DNA of 64,000 bases from the NCBI RefSeq assembly GCF_003386795.1, contig NZ_QTUC01000001.1, positions 3,596,001 through 3,660,000 of the forward strand. Direction: 5' to 3'. Shown here in pieces: positions 27,388-36,471 of the stretch; the first letter of the stretch is position 1; each line of letters opens with the position of its first letter. This DNA is from Thermasporomyces composti (GTDB lineage: Bacteria > Actinomycetota > Actinomycetes > Propionibacteriales > Actinopolymorphaceae). Below the pieces are notes generated by a model. The model was not told the DNA's origin. It did no database searches and saw nothing but the letters and a program-made list of their open reading frames with translations. The position numbers and the translations under genes are program-made.

Positions 27388-28539
27388 ATGACGATCACCC
27401 ACGAGGACATCCGTCCCTTCCACATCGACATTCCTGACACCCAGCTGGACGACCTCAAGGCCCGCTTGGCCGACACCCGCTGGCCGGACGAGCTGCCGGA
27501 CGTCGGTTGGGACTACGGCGTTCCGGTCAGCTACCTCAAACAGCTCGCCGAGTACTGGCGGACGACGTACGACTGGCGTGCGCAGGAGAAGCGGCTCAAC
27601 GGCTACGACCAGTTCGTCACCGAGATCGATGGTGTCAACGTCCACTTCCTGCACGTTCGCTCGCCGGAGCCGGACGCGCTGCCGTTGCTGCTGATCCACG
27701 GTTGGCCCGGCACCTTCGTCGAGTTCCTCGACGTGATCGGCCCGCTCAGCGATCCCCGCTCGTACGGCGGCGACCCGCGGGACGCGTTCCACCTCGTGAT
27801 CCCATCGCCGCCGGGATTCGCGTTCTCTGGACCGACGCGCCGAGTCGGCGACGCGAACAGTGACCGGTACGCCGAGGTGTTCGCCGCGTTGATGGCGAAG
27901 CTCGGCTACGACCGGTACGGCACGCAGGGTGGCGACCTGGGCTCGATCGTCGGGCCACAGCTCGGCCGCATCGACACCGAGCACGTCGTCGGCGTCCATG
28001 TCAACGGACTCCTGACGATGGGCGCCGCGTGGGGAGCCGATCCCAGCACGTTCGACGAGGCCGACCAGAAGCGGTTCGCTGAGCTGCAGAACTTCGACGC
28101 GATCGGTGGCTACGCCGCGATCCAGTCGACTCGCCCGCAGTCACTCGCCGTCGGCATGCACGACTCGCCGGCCGGGCTGCTGTGCTGGCTGGCCGACATC
28201 TTCCACAACTTCAGCAACCCGGCCAAGGAGCTGCCCGAGGACGCGGTCGACAAGGACGCGTTCCTCACCAACGTCTCGATCTACTGGTTCACCGAGACGT
28301 TCGCGTCCTCGACCCGAATCTACAAGGAGTCGCAGCAGTGGGGCGCTGAGCTGCGAAGCTCTGGCGTGCCGACCGGGTGCGCGCTGTTCCCCGGCGATAC
28401 GACGATCCGAGCGATCGCGGAACGGGAGAACAACGTCGTCCACTGGAAGGAGTACGACCGTGGCGGCCACTTCGCCGCCATGGAGGCACCCGACCTTCTG
28501 GTCGCGGACGTTCGGGCGTTCTTCCGCACGCTGCGCTGA
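27388..28539 (+). CDS. Epoxide hydrolase (EHN-type alpha/beta hydrolase)
   Basis: A 383-residue enzyme with the N-terminal EHN domain (about 8-115: [35 protein letters not shown]) and an alpha/beta-hydrolase core. HGWPG at 104-108 forms the oxyanion hole, D183 in [12 protein letters not shown] is the nucleophile, and H361 in [11 protein letters not shown] is the catalytic histidine. It opens epoxides to vicinal diols in the cytoplasm. It is followed by a strong hairpin terminator, so it forms a single-gene unit opposite its WYL regulator. Confidence 0.92.
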   Translation: MTITHEDIRPFHIDIPDTQLDDLKARLADTRWPDELPDVGWDYGVPVSYLKQLAEYWRTTYDWRAQEKRLNGYDQFVTEIDGVNVHFLHVRSPEPDALPLLLIHGWPGTFVEFLDVIGPLSDPRSYGGDPRDAFHLVIPSPPGFAFSGPTRRVGDANSDRYAEVFAALMAKLGYDRYGTQGGDLGSIVGPQLGRIDTEHVVGVHVNGLLTMGAAWGADPSTFDEADQKRFAELQNFDAIGGYAAIQSTRPQSLAVGMHDSPAGLLCWLADIFHNFSNPAKELPEDAVDKDAFLTNVSIYWFTETFASSTRIYKESQQWGAELRSSGVPTGCALFPGDTTIRAIAERENNVVHWKEYDRGGHFAAMEAPDLLVADVRAFFRTLR

Positions 28540-28542
28540 CGC

Positions 28543-28580
28543 GATGGGCGCCCGGCATTTCCGCAGGCCGGGCGCCCATC
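28543..28580 (+). terminator. Hairpin terminator after epoxide hydrolase
   Basis: Perfect 14-bp inverted repeat GATGGGCGCCCGGC / GCCGGGCGCCCATC with a ten-base loop, starting three bases after the stop codon. Confidence 0.82.
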
Positions 28581-29426
28581 CCCCTGAGCGGAAAGTCCAT
28601 GAGGTGTGCCACCAGCTCAGCTCATGGCATCCAAGCCCGCAGCTTGTCGGGAACCAGACGTGATCGATCGTCCCGTGCCGATGGCTGAGGCCGGCTTGGA
28701 CGGCTCCGCCGCCTGTGGCCACGAGCCCGAGTTGGCCGTTGCCCTCCTCACCGGGCCTCTCGTGCGGGTCACTGGTCCGTCCCGAGCGCGGCGCTGTCGT
28801 CCGTGAGCTCGTGCCGACGCCGCGACGCCAGAACGTCGTCCAGGTGCGCTTTGCGCCACGCGCGGGCGGCGTCGATGACCTCCATCAAGCTCACGCGCCC
28901 CGTACCGGCCGGTACGAGCTCGGCGACGACCATGCCGACACGACGAAGTGGCAGCGGCCGCTGTCGTACGCCGACCTCGCGGTCGCGGCCCTCGACCAGA
29001 TCGAGCGACCCACGCGCCATCGTGAGCAGGTCGCCGTCTACGGCGCGTGAAGCCGTGGCCACTTCGGTAGGCACGCGCCAACGAGGCGGAACGGAGGGGT
29101 GTCCCGAGGCGCGCCCTGACACTCGACGAGGGTGCGCGGATCGACGCCTTCGACGTGGCGGACGACCTGCTTGGCGTGTATCGGATCGTGCGGGCAGACC
29201 TGAGCGCGGTGCTGGTTGCGATGGCTTCGGGGTGAGCTTCGCCTTGTCGCCGGTGCCCTGTGGGAATGGCAGTGGGAATGGCATCGGCGAGCCGTCGCCG
29301 GAGCTCGGGCAGCCGCTGATCCACGTCTTCGGCCGCGCTGTCGACGAGCCGCAGAACCTTCGAGGTTCTCGCTCGACGGATCGCCCTGTTGCCCGCCAGC
29401 TGAGAGGGGTGCAGTCGTCCGCGTGC
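28581..29426. other. Non-coding or decayed stretch with an oxidoreductase remnant
   Basis: No intact gene is supported here. The best-matching piece is an NAD(P)-binding oxidoreductase C-terminus at 28895-29050 (listed separately). A second protein-like patch on the plus strand (about 29129-29236) reads IDAFDVADDLLGVYRIVRAD before a stop but has no credible start or upstream domain. Longer minus-strand frames across the region have Arg/Pro/Ser-rich compositions typical of antisense shadows. This looks like an old deletion scar. Confidence 0.5.
28895..29050 (+). pseudogene. C-terminal remnant of an NAD(P)H-binding (NmrA-like) oxidoreductase
   Basis: About 51 codons ending in a stop read APRTGRYELGDDHADTTKWQ, then LSYADLAVAALDQIERPTRH. 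This matches the closing segment of small NAD(P)-dependent oxidoreductases of the NmrA/YwnB type (RTGRYxLG, then SYxDxAVALxDEIExP). The upstream Rossmann domain with GxxGxxG is absent in all frames, so the gene has lost its 5' four-fifths. Confidence 0.55.
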
Positions 29427-30203
29427 TCATCGCCGGTAGCGGCTGGCCAGCTCAGGGCTCTGCCCGCCGAACGCGGCGAGATCGGCGGCGAACACCGCAT
29501 CGAGGAGGGAGGTGTCCTCCACGCCGGGCGCGGTGACCGTCTCGCCGAGCTCGAGCCCGCGGAGGCTGGCGGTGACCACGTCGTCGGGTGACATGCGTGG
29601 GACGGCGCTGAGGTCCATGCCCTGGCGGGTGTGGAACTCGGTCGCGACGACGCCGGGCAGGAGGGCCTGGACGCGGATGCCGGTGCCTTCCAGCTCGGCT
29701 CGAAGAAGCTGGGAGAAGGCGAGCAGGTAGGCGAGCGCGCCGCCGTAGACGGCCCGTCGGGGCATGACGGACGACGGCGCAGGGCCGCTGAACGCGATCA
29801 TGCCGCTGACGTTGATGATCGTGCCGGAACGTCGTTGCAGCATTCCGCCCAGCACCGCCCGCGCGAGCTGGGTAGCCGCGAGGATCTTGACGTTGATCAC
29901 CTCGCTGGCTTTGTGCGGGGGAAGATCGGCCAAGGGCATGTAGTGCGCGACGCCGGCATTGTTGATGAGCATGTCGACGGGCTCCTCCGAGGCCACGGCC
30001 GCGACCGTCGCGATGCCCTCGGGTGTTGACAGGTCGGCGGCGAGTGGGCGGACGGCGACGTGTGAGTGGGCGGCGACCAGGTCGTCCAGCCGGGCCGTAT
30101 CCCGTCCAACCGCGATGAGGTCGTATCCGTCGGAGGCCAGGCGGTCAGCGAAGGCACGCCCGATCCCGGACGTGGCACCGGTGACGAGTGCGAGTGAGCT
30201 CAT
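29427..30203 (-). CDS. Short-chain dehydrogenase-like protein with catalytic Lys replaced by Leu
   Basis: A 258-residue SDR with an intact cofactor motif TGATSGIG near residues 8-15, NNAG in DMLINNAGVAHY and a serine in INVSGMIAFSG. In the active-site helix Y153 is followed by Gly-Gly-Ala and then Leu157 (VYGGALAYLLAFSQLLRAEL), where classical SDRs have YxxxK. Codon 157 is CTC (complement of 29733-29735), so the change is in the DNA and is not a misreading. The rest of the protein is well conserved, with GAGAGGAAG upstream of ATG 30203. It may be an inactive or altered dehydrogenase. Function is unknown. Confidence 0.85.
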   Translation of the reverse strand: MSSLALVTGATSGIGRAFADRLASDGYDLIAVGRDTARLDDLVAAHSHVAVRPLAADLSTPEGIATVAAVASEEPVDMLINNAGVAHYMPLADLPPHKASEVINVKILAATQLARAVLGGMLQRRSGTIINVSGMIAFSGPAPSSVMPRRAVYGGALAYLLAFSQLLRAELEGTGIRVQALLPGVVATEFHTRQGMDLSAVPRMSPDDVVTASLRGLELGETVTAPGVEDTSLLDAVFAADLAAFGGQSPELASRYRR

Positions 30204-30560
30204 GCGGTGATCTTCCTCTCCAGACCTAGGCATCCTGGCGAGCCCAGCGGGCGGCCCCAGACCGGACACGTCCCGACAGCGGAGGACGGTCGTACCTAGT
30301 GTTCCCTCGGGGCTGCCGGACCATCCGCGTGGCTGAAGCGACGCCTGGCGGCAACCTTGCCTTGACCCACGTGCACGTCTCACCGTTCCGGGAGGTACGC
30401 GGAAGCCGTGCCTCCGAGTCCGTCACGCCCCGCGTAGCGAGGGGTGAGGAAGGGCATCGTCGCTGGTCAGCGCGCCTCTCGACGAGGAAGTGAAGCCGCG
30501 CAACCACGGTTTCACAAACGCGCATAGCGGTGGCAAACGTCTGCCCACAGCCTTACCTGC
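30204..30560. other. Divergent intergenic region before the GntR operon
   Basis: No gene is seen. The stretch separates the SDR start from the GntR start and must contain the operon promoter. The most structured element is the inverted repeat at 30490-30515. Confidence 0.45.
30490..30515. promoter_or_regulatory. Candidate GntR operator
   Basis: Imperfect inverted repeat GTGAAGCCG-N8-CGGTTTCAC (8 of 9 positions pair) lies 46 bases before the GntR start codon, a suitable place for an autoregulatory site. Confidence 0.45.
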
Positions 30561-31364
30561 ATGCATGCGCTGCCGGACACCCTCACGAGCGGGTCACTGC
30601 GGACAGACCGCCTGTCGCAGGGGGTCTATGGGCTTTGTGAGCTGCTCCGGGAACGGATCCGTGCCGGCCACTACGGCGAGGAGGGCCGGCTGCCGAGCGA
30701 GTTCGTGTTGATCAGGGAGCTCGGTGTCAGCCGGACCCGGCTTCGAGCCGCGCTCGAGATCTTGCGAAACGAGGGAACGCTCACGCGCAAACGAGGCCAT
30801 GGCACCTTCGCCTCCGGCAGGCGACTGGTGCACAGGCCACGTCGCGTCCGCGGTTTCGCGGCGACGGTCGCGGCACGTCACCTGACCGTCACGCGTGAGG
30901 TTCTGTCCGCCTCCACGTGGGCGATGGATCCCTTGACGGCCGACGACTTCGGGGTCGCGCCCGGGACGCCGATGCACGTGGTCGAGCGGCTGACCCGCCT
31001 GGACGGTGAGCCGTTCTCGCTGGGCGCCTACGTCGTCCGAGGAGACCTCGCTCCAGACCTGCTCACCCAGGAGTTCCGTGGGCTCGACATGCGTGACTGG
31101 CTCGCCGCCTCCTCCGTGGTCCCGCTCACCTCCGTCGACGTCACGGTCGAGGCGGTCGCGGCCGACGCCCGTGCCGCGGCGTATCTGCGGTGCGCCGAGG
31201 GGAGCCCGCTGCTTCGGATGAACCGCCACTTCCTGGTCAGCGACGACGAGCTGCTGGCGTTCGGCTCCGCGACCATGCGGGGTGATCGCTTCGTCTACCA
31301 GGCCGCCCGCCAGCCGCTCGATCTCGCGGCCGAACGATCTCAGGGAAAGGTGTCCTCACCATGA
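30561..31364 (+). CDS. GntR/HutC-family regulator heading the amidohydrolase-transport operon
   Basis: A 267-residue regulator with a GntR winged helix at about 22-85 (LPSEFVLIRELGVSRTRLRA, RKRGHGTFASG) and a UTRA ligand-binding domain at about 105-250 (APGTPMHVVERLTRLDGEPF, LLRMNRHFLVSDDELLAFGS). Its stop overlaps the start of the first hydrolase gene (ATGA), so the regulator and enzyme are translated together. It probably represses the downstream operon and responds to the transported or hydrolysed compound. Confidence 0.9.
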   Translation: MHALPDTLTSGSLRTDRLSQGVYGLCELLRERIRAGHYGEEGRLPSEFVLIRELGVSRTRLRAALEILRNEGTLTRKRGHGTFASGRRLVHRPRRVRGFAATVAARHLTVTREVLSASTWAMDPLTADDFGVAPGTPMHVVERLTRLDGEPFSLGAYVVRGDLAPDLLTQEFRGLDMRDWLAASSVVPLTSVDVTVEAVAADARAAAYLRCAEGSPLLRMNRHFLVSDDELLAFGSATMRGDRFVYQAARQPLDLAAERSQGKVSSP

Positions 31365-32086
31365 CGAGAATCTGGGACGCGTACCTGACCGAGCAGGACA
31401 AGGCGCATCTCGCCGCCAGCGGCGAGCGTCCACCGTTCGGCTTCGGCGAGTCGCCCGTCGTGCTCTCCATCGACAACTACCGGGCGGTCGTCGGCGACGA
31501 ACCACAACCCCTCTTGGAGTCCATCAAGACCTGGCCGAGCAGCACCGGGCTCGCCGGCTGGAAAGCCCTCGCGCAGATCGAGAAGCTGTTCGCCCGTGCC
31601 CGCGAGGTCGGCATCCCCATCGTGCACATCACGGGCTTGTCGCCGGCCGAGTCAGGGGTGGCGTCCTGGGGCCGAGGCCGTGGCGTTCCCGGGCCGAAGG
31701 ACGCGGCAGCGCTCGACCGTGAGGCGCGTCGCTTCGACATCGTGGAGCAGGCGGCGCCGCTGCCCGGTGAGGCGGTGCTCCGCAAGACGGCCCCGAGCGC
31801 CTTCTTCGGCACGCCCCTGATGGCGCACCTCAACGCCATCGGCGCCGACACGCTCATCGTGTGCGGCGAGTCGACGTCGGGTTGTGTCCGCGCGAGCGTG
31901 GTCGACGCGCGCTCCTACCGCTTCCGTGTGGTCGTGGTCGAGGAATGCGTGTACGACCGGCACGAGGCCTGCCACGCGATCAACCTCTTCGACATGAACC
32001 AGAAGTACGCCGACGTGCTGCCGCTCGCGGACGTCCTCGCCTGGATGGACAAGTACGCCGCCGCCAAGCGGAGCACCGCCGCCTGA
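31361..32086 (+). CDS. Isochorismatase-fold cysteine hydrolase 1 (N-carbamoylsarcosine amidase-like)
   Basis: A 241-residue cysteine amidohydrolase. The catalytic triad is D38 (LSIDNYRAVV), K142 (RKTAPSAFFG) and C175 (GESTSGCVRASVVD), and the non-prolyl cis-peptide region precedes the cysteine as in N-carbamoylsarcosine amidase. Enzymes of this group hydrolyse carbamoyl, ureido or simple amide bonds, releasing ammonia and CO2 or an acid. It has a close paralogue immediately downstream. The shared operon with an ABC importer suggests that the imported compound is the substrate or its precursor. Confidence 0.88.
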   Translation: MTRIWDAYLTEQDKAHLAASGERPPFGFGESPVVLSIDNYRAVVGDEPQPLLESIKTWPSSTGLAGWKALAQIEKLFARAREVGIPIVHITGLSPAESGVASWGRGRGVPGPKDAAALDREARRFDIVEQAAPLPGEAVLRKTAPSAFFGTPLMAHLNAIGADTLIVCGESTSGCVRASVVDARSYRFRVVVVEECVYDRHEACHAINLFDMNQKYADVLPLADVLAWMDKYAAAKRSTAA

Positions 32087-32140
32087 GTCCGGCCCACGGG
32101 TCGCCTGCCCCACGCTGACGCCACACGAAGGAGTCCTCTC

Positions 32141-32887
32141 ATGAATGCTTCCCTGTCCTGGAACGACTTCCTGACCGAGCAGGACAAGGCTCACCTCGAG
32201 AAGGTGTGGAAGAAGACCGAGCCGTTCGGGTTCGGCGCCAAGCCCGCGATCCTCGTCATCGACGCCTACTACGGTGCTCTCGGTCTGGCGCGTGAGCCGC
32301 TCCTGACGTCGGTCGAAACCTGGCCCATGAGCTGTGGACTCGAGGGATGGGCGGCGATCGACCGCACGGTCGAGCTGCTCGCCGTGGCGCGGAGCGCGGG
32401 TGTGCCCGTGATCTACGTCAAGGGGATGGACGGTGGGTTCCCAGCTCCCTGGGCACGGCGCTCGGGAGGAGACCGGCTCGCGCACCTGCCTCCCGAGATG
32501 CGGGCGAAGGCGAACGAGATCGTTGCCGAGATCGCGCCCGAGCCGGGAGACCTCGTCATCCAGAAGACCGCGCCGAGCGCCTTCTGGGGAACACCGTTGG
32601 CGTTCTACCTGCAGTACCACGGCATCGATACGTTGATCTGCTGCGGCGAGACGACCTCCGGCTGTGTCCGCGCGACCGTCGTCGACGGCGCGACGCTCCG
32701 CTACCGGATGGGCGTGGTCGCCGAATGCTGCTTCGACCGCACACAGGCGTCGCACTACATCAACCTCTTCGACATGAACCAGAAGTACGCCGACGTCATC
32801 TCGATCCCTGACGTGGCGGCCTATCTCGACTCCCTTTCCTCCGCGACCAGCTCCTCCGCCGAGCAGCTCGTCGGCGCTTCGACCTGA
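32141..32887 (+). CDS. Isochorismatase-fold cysteine hydrolase 2 (paralogue)
   Basis: A 248-residue paralogue of the preceding protein. It shares the N-terminal LTEQDKAHL element and the C-terminal NLFDMNQKYADV element almost letter for letter. Its triad is D41 (LVIDAYYG), K142 (IQKTAPSAFWGTPL) and C175 (GETTSGCVRATVVDG). The insert between residues 95 and 130 (GMDGGFPAPWARRSGGDRL) differs most, so the two may act on different substrates, form a heteromer or catalyse successive steps. The start follows GAAGGAG. The pair probably arose by tandem duplication. Confidence 0.88.
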   Translation: MNASLSWNDFLTEQDKAHLEKVWKKTEPFGFGAKPAILVIDAYYGALGLAREPLLTSVETWPMSCGLEGWAAIDRTVELLAVARSAGVPVIYVKGMDGGFPAPWARRSGGDRLAHLPPEMRAKANEIVAEIAPEPGDLVIQKTAPSAFWGTPLAFYLQYHGIDTLICCGETTSGCVRATVVDGATLRYRMGVVAECCFDRTQASHYINLFDMNQKYADVISIPDVAAYLDSLSSATSSSAEQLVGAST

Positions 32888-32943
32888 CATCGATCGAGAC
32901 CCGACGTCGACCTGGACCTGGCATCGAACTGGAGAGGACGTCG

Positions 32944-34596
32944 ATGACCACATCTTCTCGTCGTGCGGGCAGGCTTGTGCTCGCATGTGTGGCCATGCTC
33001 GGCATGCTGCTCCCCGCCTGCGCGGCGAGCGGGTCATCACCCGGTGCGGCGGCGGAGGGCAGCGACAGGCCGTCCGCCGCCCCCGCGATCGAGTGGATCA
33101 CCACGGCGGATCCACCGGCCGAGCGAGCCGAGAACGTCGTGAAGGACGGGGTCCTCAGGGTCCGGTTCTACGACGAGCCGAGTGGATTCGATCCCGCGAC
33201 CATCTTCCGCGTCGAGAGCGAGAACATCGCCTTCAACATCTATAGCGGCCTGGTGACCTACGACGGCGTGACGGGCGAGATCATCCCCGATGTCGCCGAG
33301 CGCTGGGAGACGGAGGACAACAAGAGGTGGACGTTCTACCTGCGTGACGATGTGACCTTCCATCGCGGCTACGGCAAGCTCACCTCCACCGACGTCCGCT
33401 ACAGCTACGAGCGGATCATGGACCCGGCGACCGGTTCGCCGTACGCCAGTGAGTTCGCCGACATCACCTCGATCGAGACACCGGACGACTACACCGTCGT
33501 CATCGAGCTCGCCGAGCCGGACGGCAACTTCCTGCACAAGGTGGCCAACTACCACCAGGGTCAGATCGTCTCCCGCAAGGCGATCGAGGAGTTCGGCGAC
33601 GACTACGCCTTCAACCCGATCGGCACCGGGCCGTTCATGTTCGCCAACTACAAGCCGGGACACTCGTTTACCTTGATCCGCTTCGACGACTACTTCCGCG
33701 GCCCCGCCCCGTTGCAGCGGATCGAGTACTCGATCATCAAGGACGACGAGACCGCGGCCATCGCCTTGCAGAACGGCGAGGTCGACGTCGTCATGCGTCA
33801 GCGCGGAGACGAGCGGATCGCGGAGCTCGCCAACGAGGGTTACCGCATGTACTTCCGCGAGGCGTACGGGATCAGCGTGAAGATGTTCAACCCGGACGTG
33901 AAGCCGTTGGCCGACCCACGGGTGCGTCGGGCCTGGGCCCACGCCGTCGACTGGAAGACGATCCGTGAGACCGTCTCGCCGTTGTCCTCGTCGCCGGCGT
34001 CCAACATCCTCCCGCCCTGGATGGACGTCCACACCGACGACGTGCCGCGCTACGAGTACAACCCCGAGAAGGCGCGCAAGCTCCTGGCCGAGGCCGGATA
34101 CCCGAACGGGTTCACGGTCACGCAGCTCGGGCGCACCTCCGACGGCGTGACCCAGGAGGACCAGCTCGAGCAGTCCTACCTTGCCGAGGTGGGCATCAAG
34201 GTCGAGTTCGAGCTGGTCGACACGGCAGTCAACAACGAGCGTCGGAACGCCGGGGACTTCGAGGTCGCGGGGCGGCTGCTTCCGGCCATCAACCCCGACA
34301 CGATCCTCTTCAGCTACCTGGCGCCGGAGAACATCGCGCCCAAAGGCATGAACGGCTCGCGGTACGACAACCCCGAGCTCTACCAGAAGCTACGGCGGGC
34401 CCGCGCGACCACGGACCCGGACGAGCGCAAGCGGCTCTACGCCGAGGTGCAGCGGATCGCGATGACCGACCTTCCGTACCTTCCGACCTCGGCGGCCCAC
34501 CAGATCTGGCCGGCGGCGCCCAACGTCCGTGGCATCGCGATCAACCCGCTGGCGCAGGTCAACCTCCATGACGTCTACCTCGTGGAGGAGTCGTGA
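32944..34596 (+). CDS. Family-5 ABC transporter solute-binding lipoprotein (GntR operon)
   Basis: A 550-residue SBP_bac_5 lipoprotein with a basic N-terminus, a hydrophobic stretch and the lipobox LLPAC (LGMLLPACAASGSS). Family features include VAERWETEDNKRWTFYLRDD, VTFHRGYGKLTSTDVRYSYE and ARKLLAEAGYPNGF. The start has GGAGAGGA upstream. Its stop overlaps the GTG of the first permease gene. It captures the substrate outside the cell for the DppBCDF-like importer; the ligand is not necessarily a peptide. Confidence 0.92.
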   Translation: MTTSSRRAGRLVLACVAMLGMLLPACAASGSSPGAAAEGSDRPSAAPAIEWITTADPPAERAENVVKDGVLRVRFYDEPSGFDPATIFRVESENIAFNIYSGLVTYDGVTGEIIPDVAERWETEDNKRWTFYLRDDVTFHRGYGKLTSTDVRYSYERIMDPATGSPYASEFADITSIETPDDYTVVIELAEPDGNFLHKVANYHQGQIVSRKAIEEFGDDYAFNPIGTGPFMFANYKPGHSFTLIRFDDYFRGPAPLQRIEYSIIKDDETAAIALQNGEVDVVMRQRGDERIAELANEGYRMYFREAYGISVKMFNPDVKPLADPRVRRAWAHAVDWKTIRETVSPLSSSPASNILPPWMDVHTDDVPRYEYNPEKARKLLAEAGYPNGFTVTQLGRTSDGVTQEDQLEQSYLAEVGIKVEFELVDTAVNNERRNAGDFEVAGRLLPAINPDTILFSYLAPENIAPKGMNGSRYDNPELYQKLRRARATTDPDERKRLYAEVQRIAMTDLPYLPTSAAHQIWPAAPNVRGIAINPLAQVNLHDVYLVEES

Positions 34597-35540
34597 CGGC
34601 GTACGCGGTTCGTAGGCTGGCTGAGGTCGTGCCCACGGTCGCGGGCATCACCCTCCTCACCTTCCTGATCATCCGACTGATCCCAGGTGACCCGGCGGAG
34701 TTCATCGCGGGCGACAACCTGAGCGCCGAGAATCTCGCGGCCGTGCGCGAACGACTCGGGCTTGACCAGCCCATCACGATGCAGCTGGTCGACTACGTGC
34801 TCGGCGTCTGCCGACTGGACTTCGGAACGTCGTTGCTCACCAACCTGCCGGTGAGCACGCTCGTCGCCAGCGCGCTGCCGGTCACCATCGTCCTCGCCGT
34901 GAGCGGGATGGTGCTCGGAACCGTCATCGCGATTCCCCTCGGCGCGCTGGCCGCCTACCAGGGATGGCGCGGTCGCAAGCTGCTCGACCAGGCGATGACC
35001 TGGTGCGTGATGGTCGTCGACCAGATGCCGTCGTTCTGGCTGGGCTTGATCTTCATGCTGGTGTTCGTGCTGCACCTGGGGTGGTTCCCCGCGACCGGCC
35101 CGATCGTGTGGGACGACCCAGCTGCTCTGGCGGTGCGGCTTCTCCCGGCGGTCCTCATCTTGGGCATCGACCAAGTCGCCAGCCTGTCGCGGATCACCCG
35201 CACCTCCGTGCGGGAGGTGCTCGACGAGGACTACATCCGGACCGCACGGTCGCTCGGCGAGTCGGGCCTCTCGACCCTCTTCCGGCAAGCGGTCCGCAAC
35301 GGGCTCCTGCCCGTCGTGACCGCCATGGGGCTGTCGTTCGGTCGCCTCCTCGGCGGCACTGTGATCCTCGAGTCGATCTTCGCGCTGCCAGGCCTCGGGA
35401 CGCTCTTGGTGAACGCCATCAACGGTCGGGACTATCCCATCGTCCAAGGCGTGGTGTTCGTCTACGCGTTGCTCTTCGTCCTCCTCAACCTGGCTACCGA
35501 CCTGACCTATCGCTGGATCGACCCGCGGGTGCGCTACTAG
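34593..35540 (+). CDS. ABC importer permease, DppB-like
   Basis: A 315-residue permease with six transmembrane segments. It has the DppB N-terminal layout (VAGITLLTFLIIRLIPGDPA), LGLDQPI, and the EAA loop REVLDEDYIRTARSLGESGL. The end reads LATDLTYRWIDPRVRY, the standard DppB C-terminus. It starts at a GTG that overlaps the stop of the binding-protein gene. Confidence 0.93.
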   Translation: MTAYAVRRLAEVVPTVAGITLLTFLIIRLIPGDPAEFIAGDNLSAENLAAVRERLGLDQPITMQLVDYVLGVCRLDFGTSLLTNLPVSTLVASALPVTIVLAVSGMVLGTVIAIPLGALAAYQGWRGRKLLDQAMTWCVMVVDQMPSFWLGLIFMLVFVLHLGWFPATGPIVWDDPAALAVRLLPAVLILGIDQVASLSRITRTSVREVLDEDYIRTARSLGESGLSTLFRQAVRNGLLPVVTAMGLSFGRLLGGTVILESIFALPGLGTLLVNAINGRDYPIVQGVVFVYALLFVLLNLATDLTYRWIDPRVRY

Positions 35541-35558
35541 AGAGGGAGGTTGCGGGTC

Positions 35559-36434
35559 GTGACAACGCACGCTGACACGGCGACGAGGCCCGGTCTGCTG
35601 ACCGGCTTCCTGAGCCGACGGAGGAGGCCAGCGTTCGCCCACGTGACGCTGGTGCTCGGTCTCGCGATCCTGCTTCCGGTGATCATCCTCGGGCTCTGCT
35701 CCCCGTTGCTCCCGTTGCCGAGCCCGACCGCGCCGAACCCTGCCGAGGCCCTGCAGCCGCCGTCGCTGTCGCATCCGTTAGGAACCGACCGGATCGGCCG
35801 GGACGTCCTGGCACGCACGTTGGCGGGCGCTCGGGTCTCCCTCCTGGTCGGACTCACCGCGGCGATCCTCGCCGTCGCGGGTGGCATGGTGATCGGAACA
35901 CTCGCCGGATTCTTGGGCCGCAAGGTCGACGCCATCCTCATGGCGGTCACGAACGTCTTCTTGTCGTTCCCGTCCCTGCTGCTGGCCGTCGCCCTCGTGG
36001 CCATCTTCGGGGCGGGCGTGTGGCAGGTGATCCTCGCGATCACCGTCGCGGATCTGCCCCGCGCGGTGCGCATGCAGCGGTCGATGGTGTTGAGTCTCAA
36101 GAGCCGGCCGTTCATGGACGCGGCCAGGATGGCGGCGGCTCACACCTGGTGGCTGCTCGTGCGACACGTCGTCCCGAACACCGTGGCGCCGATGGTTGTC
36201 GTCGCCAGCATGTACGCGGCCACCGCCATCGTGGTGGAGTCCGCGCTGAGCTTCCTCGGCCTCGGCATCGTGCCGCCGACGCCGTCGTGGGGCAACCTCA
36301 TCGCCGATGGGCGCCCCTACCTGCGGGAAGGCTGGTGGATCTCGACCTTCCCCGGTGTCGCCATCGTCTTGGTGTCGATCTCGCTGCACCTGCTCGCCGA
36401 CGGTCTACGGGAACGCCTCAGCCTCGCCGACTGA
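35559..36434 (+). CDS. ABC importer permease, DppC-like
   Basis: A 291-residue DppC-type permease. HPLGTDRIGRDVLARTLAGA marks the OppC N-terminal domain, the EAA loop is near MDAARMAAAHTWWLLVRHVV, and ESALSFLGLGIVPPTPSWGN is the family C-terminal motif. GTG 35559 is preferred to the TTG at 35550 because GGGAGG at 35544-35549 would then be at the right distance. Eighteen bases separate it from dppB. Confidence 0.93.
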   Translation: MTTHADTATRPGLLTGFLSRRRRPAFAHVTLVLGLAILLPVIILGLCSPLLPLPSPTAPNPAEALQPPSLSHPLGTDRIGRDVLARTLAGARVSLLVGLTAAILAVAGGMVIGTLAGFLGRKVDAILMAVTNVFLSFPSLLLAVALVAIFGAGVWQVILAITVADLPRAVRMQRSMVLSLKSRPFMDAARMAAAHTWWLLVRHVVPNTVAPMVVVASMYAATAIVVESALSFLGLGIVPPTPSWGNLIADGRPYLREGWWISTFPGVAIVLVSISLHLLADGLRERLSLAD

Positions 36435-36471
36435 CCCGCTTGGTCACCTGAACGCTTCTTCGGAGGAACCG

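Noticed and set aside
28769-29500. Minus-strand frame ending VRQRPLPLRRVGMVVAELVP
   Set aside because: It is the antisense reading of the oxidoreductase remnant and continues into low-complexity Arg/Pro sequence.
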